Below, one piece after another: positions 24,176-31,539 of a DNA stretch of 35,133 nt; position 1 is the first letter of the stretch, and each line of letters opens with the position of its first letter. Position numbers and translations under genes: made by a program. The notes below the pieces were generated by a model, which did not search any database, had not been told where the DNA came from, and saw only the letters and a list, made by a program, of their open reading frames with translations. The DNA is from Lachnospira sp. UBA4285 (lineage in GTDB: Bacteria; Bacillota; Clostridia; Lachnospirales; Lachnospiraceae), in assembly GCA_002394965.1 (NCBI GenBank), contig DGVL01000095.1, positions 1 to 35,133 on the forward strand. Direction: 5' to 3'.

Positions 24176-25624
24176 TTACTCGGCGCCATCCCCGGCAATT
24201 ACCGCCTTGACAGTCCTGAGCAGGATCTTTATATCCTCCCGCACGGTCCATGTGTTGATGTACTCCATGTCCAGCCTGACCACTTCCTCGAAGTCGGTGA
24301 TCTTACTTCTCCCGGAGACCTGCCAGAGGCCGGTGATCCCCGGCTTGGTCGCCAGTCTCGCCCGGTGATGCGCCTCGTACTGCTTAAACTCGCCTTCTGT
24401 CGGAGGTCTGGTCCCCACCAGCGACATCTGCCCCAGGAATACATTTAAAAACTGAGGAAATTCGTCGACAGACGTTTTGCGGATGAACCAGCCAATCCCG
24501 TGGTGCGTGCCATCCGGCCCGCTCCCGAGGATCCGGGGATCGTTCTCCATCTTGAACATAAGGCCCTGCATCTGGTTGCCGGCCATCAGTTCCTTCTTGC
24601 GCGCATCCGCATCCTTGTACATGCTGCGGAACTTGTAGATCCGGAACCGCCGGCCGTTTTCGCCGATGCGGATCTGGGAATAGAAGATCGGTCCCGGATC
24701 TGTGAAGAAAATGATCGGCCCGAAGATAACTGTGAAGATGCCTGTGAACGCCAGCCCGATGATGGAACCGACGATATCCATCAGGCGCTTGGCCGCAAGC
24801 TGACCGGTGCTGACGATCCGCATACTCTCTGTCATGACAGGGTAGCCGCAGAACTTTTCAAACACGCAGGTGCCATATCCGTAGTCCGGAACGGTCAGGC
24901 ACACATGAATGGTAATTCCCATATCTGCGCACAGCTCCAGAAGTTTCCGGACGTCCGGATTATTTTCCGGATCGCAGGCGACCAGGATTTCGTCGATCCA
25001 GCGCGTCGTCATGTATGATTCGGCGTCCGCAAGCGTCGTCACGACCGGGACGCTGTCGATCCGCTCCCCGGTCTTAAGGCTTCCGCTGCTGTCAATAAGC
25101 CCCTTGATCTGAAGATCCCGGTATGTATTTTCCTGGACATTGCGGATGATCGCGCCGGCCTTGTCAGCATCCGCCACAATGAGCATCTGCCGTACCGTAT
25201 ACCCTTCTGTGAACCGATGATGCCAGAGCCAGTACTTCCGCAGGCACCTCGCCACATAGACGAGACAGGCCGCATCAATGACAAAATACAAAGTCATCAG
25301 ACGCGCAAGGGCCGCCCCGGACTTCAGCACATACAGAGCAAAGGTCAGGAATATGAGATCCACCAGAATCATCCGGACAGATTTCTCGAATTCGATGAGA
25401 TATCCGCGGCGCAGGATATCCTTGTAATTGTCAAGCAGCACGCCGTCAACGAGCCCGCCAACGGCGATCAGGATCATATCGGTACTGTAATATCGCAGCT
25501 CCCAGAGGTGCGTGGTGTTGTAGCGCACCATAAAAGCCAGAATGAACGCAAGCTGAAGGAGGAGCTGGTCCATGATGATGAAATCCACATGCTTCCACCA
25601 TCCCTGCGGCTTTTTTCTATACAA
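24176..25624 (-). CDS. Polyprenyl-phosphate sugar phosphotransferase (WbaP/WcaJ-like), initiating glycan synthesis
   Basis: Predicted 482-residue membrane enzyme that puts the first sugar phosphate on undecaprenyl phosphate. The N-terminal part has about four membrane helices, a central Rossmann-like CoA-binding-type domain (about 125-250) follows, then a helix near 265-300 and the cytoplasmic catalytic domain with FRIYKFRSMYKDA, VDEFPQFLNVFLGQMSLVGTRPP (in part), and PGITGLWQVSGRS. The start is a TTG at 25624: GGGGGA lies four to five bases upstream, the residues LYRKKPQGWWKHVDF match the family N-terminus, and a promoter lies just upstream. Longer frames to 25843 would read through hypA and the promoter. 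It heads the operon with manC, gmd and rmd. Confidence 0.9.
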   Translation of the reverse strand: MYRKKPQGWWKHVDFIIMDQLLLQLAFILAFMVRYNTTHLWELRYYSTDMILIAVGGLVDGVLLDNYKDILRRGYLIEFEKSVRMILVDLIFLTFALYVLKSGAALARLMTLYFVIDAACLVYVARCLRKYWLWHHRFTEGYTVRQMLIVADADKAGAIIRNVQENTYRDLQIKGLIDSSGSLKTGERIDSVPVVTTLADAESYMTTRWIDEILVACDPENNPDVRKLLELCADMGITIHVCLTVPDYGYGTCVFEKFCGYPVMTESMRIVSTGQLAAKRLMDIVGSIIGLAFTGIFTVIFGPIIFFTDPGPIFYSQIRIGENGRRFRIYKFRSMYKDADARKKELMAGNQMQGLMFKMENDPRILGSGPDGTHHGIGWFIRKTSVDEFPQFLNVFLGQMSLVGTRPPTEGEFKQYEAHHRARLATKPGITGLWQVSGRSKITDFEEVVRLDMEYINTWTVREDIKILLRTVKAVIAGDGAE

Positions 25625-25684
25625 TGTTTCCCCCTGTTCCCGGAATCCGGCGTATAGGATTCCTGACTTTAAGTAAGTAAAAAA

Positions 25685-25713
25685 ATTATACCCTATTCCG
25701 ACTTCAGCCGCAA
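25685..25713 (-). promoter_or_regulatory. Sigma-A promoter of the nucleotide-sugar/glycan operon
   Basis: On the minus strand TTGCGG (25708-25713) and a perfect TATAAT (25685-25690) are separated by 17 bases, directly after the hypA stop codon at 25720. Transcription would start near 25678, leaving a leader of about 55 bases before the TTG start codon at 25624. Confidence 0.7.
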
Positions 25714-25719
25714 CGCCGC

Positions 25720-26064
25720 CTACTCTTCGATCTCCACACTCACCAGATCCATCTGGCGCCCAGAGATGAGCGTTCCGGCTGCGCTCCCGCATACCGGACA
25801 GGCATAGCCGTTGCCTCTGTCCGGGGTGTAGACATTTCCGCACGCGCAGCGCACGAGAACCGGCTCTTCCCGGATCACGAGCCGGCTCCCCTCAAGCATC
25901 GTCCCGGCTACCGTCTGCGGGTAGTAGTGCTGCAGATACTCCGGGACAAGCCCCGTCATCTGCCCCACGCGGATTGTCACCGCCCGCACTTTCTTCGCGT
26001 GATTTTTCTCTGCCGCCTCCAGCGCCATGTTGGAGAAACGCGCCATATAACTCAGCTCATGCAT
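25720..26064 (-). CDS. hypA: HypA-like hydrogenase/urease nickel incorporation protein
   Basis: Predicted 114-residue metallochaperone that delivers nickel during [NiFe]-hydrogenase (or urease) maturation. The start at 26064 is set by the N-terminal MHELS, whose His2 is the nickel ligand; the frame is open to 26088. The zinc site reads CAC at residues 73-75 and CPVC at 89-92, so the first pair has one residue between the cysteines rather than two. GQMTGLVPEYL and HYYP are typical of the family. It follows exonuclease III by four bases. No hydrogenase, hypB-F or urease gene is in the window, so the client enzyme is not known. Confidence 0.82.
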   Translation of the reverse strand: MHELSYMARFSNMALEAAEKNHAKKVRAVTIRVGQMTGLVPEYLQHYYPQTVAGTMLEGSRLVIREEPVLVRCACGNVYTPDRGNGYACPVCGSAAGTLISGRQMDLVSVEIEE

Positions 26065-26068
26065 TGTC

Positions 26069-26845
26069 TCACACTTCGTCACTTTCATCCCGGATGAGAA
26101 GCCCGACCGGGCAGTGATCGGATCCCATCACGCTGCTGTAGATCCGCGCATCCACCAGCTGCCTGTCAAGCGCACGGCTCGTCACGAAATAGTCGATACG
26201 CCATCCGGCGTTGTTCTGCCGTGCGTGAAACCGGTAGGACCACCAGGAATAGGCCCCCGTCTTGTCCGGATAAAAATACCGGAACGTGTCCGTCATGCCC
26301 GAGGCGAGAACTTCTGAGAACTTCTGCCGTTCCTCGTCCGTGAAGCCGGCATGGCCCCGGTTGGTCTTCGGATTCTTAAGATCGATCTCCTCATGCGCCA
26401 CATTCAGGTCCCCGCAGTAGATGACCGGCTTCTTTTCCTCCAGCTTCTTTATATAAGCCAGAAACGCATCCTCCCAGCGGCAGCGGTAGGAGAGCCGCGA
26501 GAGATCCTCCTTCGCATTGGGAACGTACACTGTAATCAGATACCAGTCCGGGAATTCCGCCGTTATTACCCGTCCCTCGTGGTCGAACTCCGGAATGCCG
26601 ATGCCCAGGGTCACAGAAAGCGGTTCTTCCTTTGTAAAGAGTGCTGTCCCCGAATACCCCTTCTTCTCGGCGTAGTTCCAGTACTCGTGATACCCGGGGA
26701 GGTCCATCGTGATCTGTCCCGCCTGCAGCTTCGTCTCCTGCAGCATCAGCACATCCGGGTCTTCCTCCCTGACCAGTGGATAAAATCCCTCTTTCTTCAC
26801 GCAGGCCCGCAGGCCGTTCACATTCCATGAAATCAGTTTTTTCAT
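26069..26845 (-). CDS. exoA: Exodeoxyribonuclease III (AP endonuclease)
   Basis: Predicted 258-residue Mg-dependent DNA repair nuclease cleaving at abasic sites. Family motifs are all present: ISWNVNGLRA at the N-terminus, LQETKLQ with Glu37, GYSGTALF, YVPNA, CGDLNVAHEEIDL (Asp146, Asp148-type Asn148), WRIDYFV and the terminal SDHCPV with Asp243-His244. The length is normal. The ribosome binding site is weak and the gene starts 14 bases after the ThrE stop, suggesting coupled translation in a thrE-exoA-hypA transcript. Confidence 0.95.
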   Translation of the reverse strand: MKKLISWNVNGLRACVKKEGFYPLVREEDPDVLMLQETKLQAGQITMDLPGYHEYWNYAEKKGYSGTALFTKEEPLSVTLGIGIPEFDHEGRVITAEFPDWYLITVYVPNAKEDLSRLSYRCRWEDAFLAYIKKLEEKKPVIYCGDLNVAHEEIDLKNPKTNRGHAGFTDEERQKFSEVLASGMTDTFRYFYPDKTGAYSWWSYRFHARQNNAGWRIDYFVTSRALDRQLVDARIYSSVMGSDHCPVGLLIRDESDEV

Positions 26846-26859
26846 AATCCGTCACTTTC

Positions 26860-28191
26860 TCATCCGCAGACACGGAAGCGGTGGTCCGTCAGAATCCGCG
26901 CCAGAATCAGGCCCGTCGGAAGAGCAAGCACAATAAGCCCCGCTCCGGAAAGCCACCCGAGCCCTGTGGTGTTTTCGCCGATGCCGAAGAAGTAGATCGC
27001 CTTGTACATAAACATCCCCGGAACCATGATGACGATCGCCGGGATCGACATGGAAATTCGCGGAAAGTCCGTCTTCCGGCATACGACTGCCGCGAGGATA
27101 CCCGCCGTAAAAGCGCCGATGAGCGCCGCCGCAGGAGCCGGCATGTGCGCCAGGTCCACGAGCTCGAGCCGAAGCGTATTGGCGATCATGCCGATCAGCC
27201 CGGCAATCAGGCACATCTTTGGCGTGCTGTTATACATCATGGAGAATCCGTACACACCGAGGAAACTGCAAATCAGCCGCAGAAAGGCCATACTGGCAAT
27301 CCCCAGGCCAAGCGGCGCGAAGTCACCCGGCTGAAACGACAGAGCATATGCCGTGAGCCAGCCGGTGAACGTCGCCACCGTGATGATCATCAGCGCATAG
27401 ACAAGCCGCTCGATACCGGAGCGCATATGGGACTTGGCCAGGTCAAATCCGCCGTTGATGAGCGGAAAGCCCGGAATAATGAAGAGCATCGCGCAGATAT
27501 ATCCGGCTTCGTACTGACTGGATATGCCAAACACCCCCTCCGCGATCCGGTAATACAGGATCGTCATGAGGCAGTCAAAGCCGACGGAAAGAATGACATT
27601 GGCGATCAGGGACATCTTGCGATCAATCATGAGCCGACGCGAGAAGTTCCCGAAAAAGGCACCTACGAATGCGCCGATCATCTCGATCAGACCGCCTCCC
27701 AGCAGGAAAGTGAATCCGAAGCAGGCCATGCCGGAGGCAAGCCCCACCTGCAGGGGCGAATACATTCCCCTCCGCCTGCGCACCGTATCGAGCATCTCGT
27801 GCGCCTGCGCGACCGAGATGCTGTCCGGATGCTCCGCAAGTTTTCGCACACAGACGGTCAGATGGTGCATCTTGTCCGTGTTGATACCGGTCGTCGGGAT
27901 GGTCAGCTGCTGGGTGAAGCTCTCGCCGTTCGCGCGGAACGTGCAGGAAAGCGAGCACAGGCCGATGTCCGCCGAGCACTTCACGTCAAGCGCGCGGCAG
28001 AGAATATCCATCATGTCCAGTACCCGCCACGCGCCGGCTCCGATCGCCAGCTCCATGATGCCCGCATGGCTGATGATCCAGGCCTTGTCCGTCAGAGACG
28101 CATCCCGGATGCAGACAGAAGGATCCTTCTGGTGCTCCTGCCAGTTGATGTTCATGTGATGCTCTTCAGACATATATCGGTCGATATTCAT
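26860..28191 (-). CDS. Threonine/serine exporter, fused ThrE (DUF1212 + DUF3815)
   Basis: Predicted 443-residue membrane protein. The cytoplasmic N-terminal part (about 30-150: IMELAIGAGAWRVLDMMDIL, LSCTFRANGES) leads to about ten membrane helices from residue 150 to the end. The arrangement corresponds to the ThrE N-terminal domain followed by both membrane halves in one chain, like ThrE of Corynebacterium; many Firmicutes encode the halves separately. The role is proton-driven export of threonine and serine. The start at 28191 follows GGGGGA by four bases; the frame is open to 28272 but that start lies at the promoter -35 box. Confidence 0.87.
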   Translation of the reverse strand: MNIDRYMSEEHHMNINWQEHQKDPSVCIRDASLTDKAWIISHAGIMELAIGAGAWRVLDMMDILCRALDVKCSADIGLCSLSCTFRANGESFTQQLTIPTTGINTDKMHHLTVCVRKLAEHPDSISVAQAHEMLDTVRRRRGMYSPLQVGLASGMACFGFTFLLGGGLIEMIGAFVGAFFGNFSRRLMIDRKMSLIANVILSVGFDCLMTILYYRIAEGVFGISSQYEAGYICAMLFIIPGFPLINGGFDLAKSHMRSGIERLVYALMIITVATFTGWLTAYALSFQPGDFAPLGLGIASMAFLRLICSFLGVYGFSMMYNSTPKMCLIAGLIGMIANTLRLELVDLAHMPAPAAALIGAFTAGILAAVVCRKTDFPRISMSIPAIVIMVPGMFMYKAIYFFGIGENTTGLGWLSGAGLIVLALPTGLILARILTDHRFRVCG

Positions 28192-28243
28192 TCTGTCCCC
28201 CGTAGATGCGCCGTGTTTTTTGCTGCTGTCTGGAATCTTACAT

Positions 28244-28272
28244 ATTATAAGGAAGAAGCGTTTTTTGTGCAA
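28244..28272 (-). promoter_or_regulatory. Sigma-A promoter of thrE-exoA-hypA
   Basis: On the minus strand TTGCAC (28267-28272) and a perfect TATAAT (28244-28249) are spaced by 17 bases. The start codon of thrE is 53 bases downstream of the -10. It is divergent from the AI-2E transporter promoter about 70 bases away; the DNA between is GC-rich without further recognisable sites. Confidence 0.7.
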
Positions 28273-28341
28273 GATGGCCGGAAGCCGCTGCTGCCCGCCG
28301 GCCGGGGGTTTCCCGCCTGCCTGATCCGTATTATTTTTAGG

Positions 28342-28370
28342 TTGGATGTTTCACGTTCGTATGCTATCCT
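28342..28370 (+). promoter_or_regulatory. Sigma-A promoter of the AI-2E-family transporter gene
   Basis: TTGGAT (28342-28347) and TATCCT (28365-28370) are spaced by 17 bases, and TGC precedes the -10 as an extended element. The start codon at 28392 leaves a very short leader. Confidence 0.55.
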
Positions 28371-28391
28371 GACAGAGTGGAGGTCTTTTCT

Positions 28392-29597
28392 ATGAAATGG
28401 TACAAAAAGCCCGACATGCGGTGGAGTTCCATTGTCAGCGCCGGCTGCGCGATTGCACTTTTTTATGCGTTCATCACACACATCAACCTGTTCGGCCGAG
28501 GCATCGCCGGCCTGTGGAATATCTGCCTGCCGGTCATTCTGGGACTCATCATCGCGTACATCTTCAACCCGCTCATCAAGTTCTTCCAGCGCACGCTCTT
28601 TGGAAAGATGCGCCGCCGGCATCTGGCCCGCGTCCTTTCCGTCGCACTGAGCATGTCGCTCTTCATTCTGCTGATCGCCCTGCTGCTGTTCTATCTGATC
28701 CCACAGCTCATCGACAGCATCGTATCATTCGTCCACAATCTGAACGGATATGTTGAGGGCCTTCAGAACATCCTGAATTCCATCGCAGGAAGTGCGTCCT
28801 CAAGCGGACTTGACATATCCCAGATGGTATCCACCGGAAACAGTCTTCTGGACAAGATCGTCTCTCTCGTCCCTTCCAACTTCGACGACCTGATCAGAAC
28901 TTCCACACAGATCGGCAGCAATCTCCTGATGTGGGTTGTGGCCTTTATCATGTCGATATACTTTCTCGTCGACAAGGAGAGCCTCCAGTCCGGCTTCCGC
29001 CGCCTTCTGCGTCTCCTCCTTCCGGAGAAGTCCTACGCCGGCATGTCTGCCTTTTGGGGCCGCTGCAACGCCATTCTGATCCGCTACATCATCTGTGAGC
29101 TCCTCGACGCTCTCTTCGTGGGCGCCGCCAACTTCATCTTCATGGCCATTGCGCGCATGCCCTATGCGGTCCTGATCTCCGTCGTGGTCGGCGTCACCAA
29201 CCTCGCCCCCACCTTCGGACCCATCGTCGGCGCCATCATCGGCGCGTTCATTCTGCTTCTTGTCAACCCATGGCATGTGGTCTCGTTCCTTATCTTCACC
29301 ATCATCCTCCAGACCTTCGACGGATATGTCGTGAAGCCGAAGTTCTACGGTCAGGCCCTGCAGATCCCGTCGATCCTCGTGCTGGCCTCCATTATCATAT
29401 TCGGCCGGATGTTCGGCGTGATCGGTATCCTGCTGGCCATCCCCATCGCTGCGATCATCAGCTATCTGTACGGCGAAGGCTTTATCCCTTGGCTTATCCG
29501 CCGGCACGAAAAGAAAGAAGAAAAGAATCCTCAGCCGGCCGGCAGGAAAGCCCCGGCTTCTGCGTCTGACACGGATTTGCCCCGCGAAGACCGGTGA
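28392..29597 (+). CDS. AI-2E family transporter (PerM/YdbI-like)
   Basis: Predicted 401-residue membrane protein with about eight helices. The N-terminal helices include FYAFITHINLF and LPVILGLIIAYIFNPLIKF, then a hydrophilic periplasmic-type loop (about 90-150), and the conserved C-terminal block GVTNLAPTFGPIVGAIIGAF, VKPKFYGQALQIPSILVL (in part) and IFGRMFGVIGILLAIPIAAI. The family contains exporters of autoinducer-2 and sodium/proton antiporters, so the cargo is uncertain. The start at 28392 has GGAGG eight bases upstream; a GTG at 28377 in the same frame lies within that site and is rejected. It is transcribed alone or with the next small gene. Confidence 0.9.
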   Translation: MKWYKKPDMRWSSIVSAGCAIALFYAFITHINLFGRGIAGLWNICLPVILGLIIAYIFNPLIKFFQRTLFGKMRRRHLARVLSVALSMSLFILLIALLLFYLIPQLIDSIVSFVHNLNGYVEGLQNILNSIAGSASSSGLDISQMVSTGNSLLDKIVSLVPSNFDDLIRTSTQIGSNLLMWVVAFIMSIYFLVDKESLQSGFRRLLRLLLPEKSYAGMSAFWGRCNAILIRYIICELLDALFVGAANFIFMAIARMPYAVLISVVVGVTNLAPTFGPIVGAIIGAFILLLVNPWHVVSFLIFTIILQTFDGYVVKPKFYGQALQIPSILVLASIIIFGRMFGVIGILLAIPIAAIISYLYGEGFIPWLIRRHEKKEEKNPQPAGRKAPASASDTDLPREDR

Positions 29598-29606
29598 CAG
29601 ATACAT

Positions 29607-29635
29607 TTGCCCTTTCTGTACGCATGTGCTACTAT
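29607..29635 (+). promoter_or_regulatory. Candidate promoter of the heavy-metal-associated domain gene
   Basis: TTGCCC (29607-29612) and TACTAT (29630-29635) are spaced by 17 bases, with TGC just before the -10. It lies in the 82-base gap after the AI-2E transporter gene. No obvious metal-regulator operator was seen. Confidence 0.45.
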
Positions 29636-29679
29636 ATGTTAGTGTCATCTATCAGTAGACAGCCAGAAAGAACAGAAAT

Positions 29680-29925
29680 ATGACAAAGACAACTCTGAAG
29701 ATAGACGGAATGATGTGCGGCATGTGTGAATCGCATATAAACGAGGCCATCCGCCACGCCTGCCAGGTCAAAAGCGTCAAGTCGAGCCACCGCAAAGGCG
29801 AGTCCGTGATCATATCGGAGACCCCGCCGGATCCGGAGGCTCTGAAAAGTGCCATCAAAGAGACCGGCTACACCCTGGTTTCCATAAACTCCGAGCCTTA
29901 CAGGAAAAAAGGATTGTTTCACTAA
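29680..29925 (+). CDS. Heavy-metal-associated (HMA) domain protein, copper-chaperone-like
   Basis: Predicted 81-residue cytoplasmic protein consisting of one ferredoxin-like HMA domain. The metal motif is GMMCGMCESH with Cys13 and Cys16, followed by the typical helix INEAIRHA and AIKETGYTLVSI. This is the fold of CopZ-type copper chaperones and of the N-terminal domains of P-type ATPases. The ribosome binding site is weak (AGAAAGAA). There is no P-type ATPase, mercury gene or metal-responsive regulator nearby, so the metal and partner are unknown. Its end faces the gltD terminator. Confidence 0.85.
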   Translation: MTKTTLKIDGMMCGMCESHINEAIRHACQVKSVKSSHRKGESVIISETPPDPEALKSAIKETGYTLVSINSEPYRKKGLFH

Positions 29926-29968
29926 AAATCCGATATCCTCCGGCAGGTAAAAATCCGGAGAATATCGG
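29924..29968 (-). terminator. Intrinsic terminator of the gltB-gltD transcript
   Basis: On the minus strand a 14-base-pair stem with one T-G wobble (arms 29930-29943 and 29955-29968) is followed by ATTTTT. It starts 24 bases after the gltD stop. On the plus strand the same hairpin lacks a T-run, so it may only weakly stop the convergent HMA transcript. Confidence 0.85.
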
Positions 29969-29991
29969 AATTGCATGAAATCATTCCCGTC

Positions 29992-31539
29992 TCAACGCAC
30001 CAGCGGCGTGTAGCCCATCAGATACTCGTCGACCTGTGCCGCCGCACGGCGGCCTTCATTCACCGCCCAGACCACAAGGGACTGGCCGCGGCGGCAGTCG
30101 CCAGCCGTGAACAGGCGACCGGTCTTGTCGGACTTCACGTGAAAGTCCTCCTCCTGCGTCGCAATGCAGCCCCGCGCACTGCGCTCTGCCCCGAAGGCCT
30201 CCGCCACATAGGGCTCGCAGCCGACGAATCCGGCGGCGATGAGAAGCAGCTCGCAGGGAATTTCTTTCTCCGTCCCCTTCACGAAAACCATCTTCCGGTT
30301 TTCAAATGCAGCCTTCACCGTGACGATGGACTTCAGATTCCCGTCCTTGTCCTTGCGGATTTCCTTTACCGTCGTCTCATAGACACGCGGGTCATGGCCG
30401 TAGAGGGCGATCGCCTCCTGATGGCCGTAGTCCGTCTTGAGCACCTTCGGCCACTCCGGCCACGGATTGCCGGCCGCTCTTGTCGCCGGCGGCTGCGGCA
30501 TCATCTCCAGCGCCGTCACCGACTTGCAGCCGTGGCGCAGCACTGTCGCGATGCAGTCGTTTCCGGTATCGCCGCCTCCGACGATGACGACGTTTTTCCC
30601 TTTCGCGCTGATGAAATCCTTGTGTCTGCGGAAATTGTCCGCCGAGAGATCTGCGTCAAGGACCGGAGCCTTGCGGCTCTCCTCCTCCGGGCTGCGGGAT
30701 CCCAGAAGACTCTTTGTGGTACTCTTCAGGAAGTCCACCGCATAGCAGACTCCCTTTACCGCCTCCGGATCGGCACCGGCCAGCGCCCTGGGCTGCTTGG
30801 CGCCGACGGCCAGAATCACCGCGTCATATTTCTTCAGCAGTTCGGCTGCCGTCACATCCTTTCCGACATTGACCCCTGTCCGGAACGTCACGCCTTCCGC
30901 CTCCATGAGCAGCCGGCGGCGCGCGATGACCGATTTGTCAAGCTTCATGTTGGGAATTCCGTACATCAGCAGTCCGCCGACTCTGTCCTCGCGCTCGTAC
31001 ACCGTGACCGTATGGCCGCGGTGATTCAGCGTGTCCGCCGCCGCGAGGCCTGCCGGGCCGCTGCCGATGACGGCGACCGACTTTCCGGAGCGGACCTTTA
31101 TCTCCTGCGGCTTCATCTTCCCCTCCGCCCAGGCGGTCTCGATCAGAAAGCGCTCGTTGTCGTGAATGGTCACCGGGTCACCGTACTGGCCGTTGATACA
31201 GGCCTTCTCACACAGGGCAGGGCACACGCGGCCCGTGAATTCCGGGAAGTTGCTCGTCTTCAGCAGTCGTCTGACACCGGCTGAGAAGTGCCCGCGGTAG
31301 ATCTCATCGTTCCACTCCGGGATCAGATTGTGCAGCGGGCAGCCCGTGTACATCCCGGACAGCTTCATCGCCGACTGACAGAACGGAACGCCGCAGTCCA
31401 TGCAGCGCGCCGCCTGCTCCCGGCGTTCATGTTCGCGAAGCGGCTCATGAAACTCGGCAAATGTCTTCACCCGCTCAAGCGGCGGGATGTCACCGTTGTC
31501 CTGTCTGCTGTATTCCATAAATCCTGTTGCTTTACCCAC
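29992..31539 (-). CDS. gltD: Glutamate synthase (NADPH) small subunit
   Basis: Predicted 515-residue flavoprotein that passes electrons from NADPH to the large subunit for glutamate formation from glutamine and 2-oxoglutarate. N-terminal iron-sulfur cysteines are visible in ARCMDCGVPFC, TGCPLHN and GRVCPALCEKAC. The FAD motif is VAVIGSGPAGLAAADTL near residue 155, and the NADPH motif VVIVGGGDTGNDCIATVLRH near 315. The start is a GTG at 31539, supported by GGGGAGG nine bases upstream; it overlaps the gltB stop by eight bases. A terminator follows the gene. Confidence 0.95.
   Translation of the reverse strand: MGKATGFMEYSRQDNGDIPPLERVKTFAEFHEPLREHERREQAARCMDCGVPFCQSAMKLSGMYTGCPLHNLIPEWNDEIYRGHFSAGVRRLLKTSNFPEFTGRVCPALCEKACINGQYGDPVTIHDNERFLIETAWAEGKMKPQEIKVRSGKSVAVIGSGPAGLAAADTLNHRGHTVTVYEREDRVGGLLMYGIPNMKLDKSVIARRRLLMEAEGVTFRTGVNVGKDVTAAELLKKYDAVILAVGAKQPRALAGADPEAVKGVCYAVDFLKSTTKSLLGSRSPEEESRKAPVLDADLSADNFRRHKDFISAKGKNVVIVGGGDTGNDCIATVLRHGCKSVTALEMMPQPPATRAAGNPWPEWPKVLKTDYGHQEAIALYGHDPRVYETTVKEIRKDKDGNLKSIVTVKAAFENRKMVFVKGTEKEIPCELLLIAAGFVGCEPYVAEAFGAERSARGCIATQEEDFHVKSDKTGRLFTAGDCRRGQSLVVWAVNEGRRAAAQVDEYLMGYTPLVR

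Noticed and set aside
24138..24194. Terminator after the sugar transferase gene
   Set aside because: The hairpin lacks a T-run, and manC, gmd and rmd are metabolically linked, so read-through is expected.
26881..28395. Open frame of 504 codons on the plus strand, antisense to thrE
   Set aside because: Rich in Arg, His and Asp without domain motifs, and it runs through the thrE and transporter promoters. The minus-strand frame encodes a clear exporter.
29971..31284. Open frame of 437 codons on the plus strand opposite gltD
   Set aside because: Shadow of the conserved gltD frame; His/Arg/Leu-rich composition with no domain.
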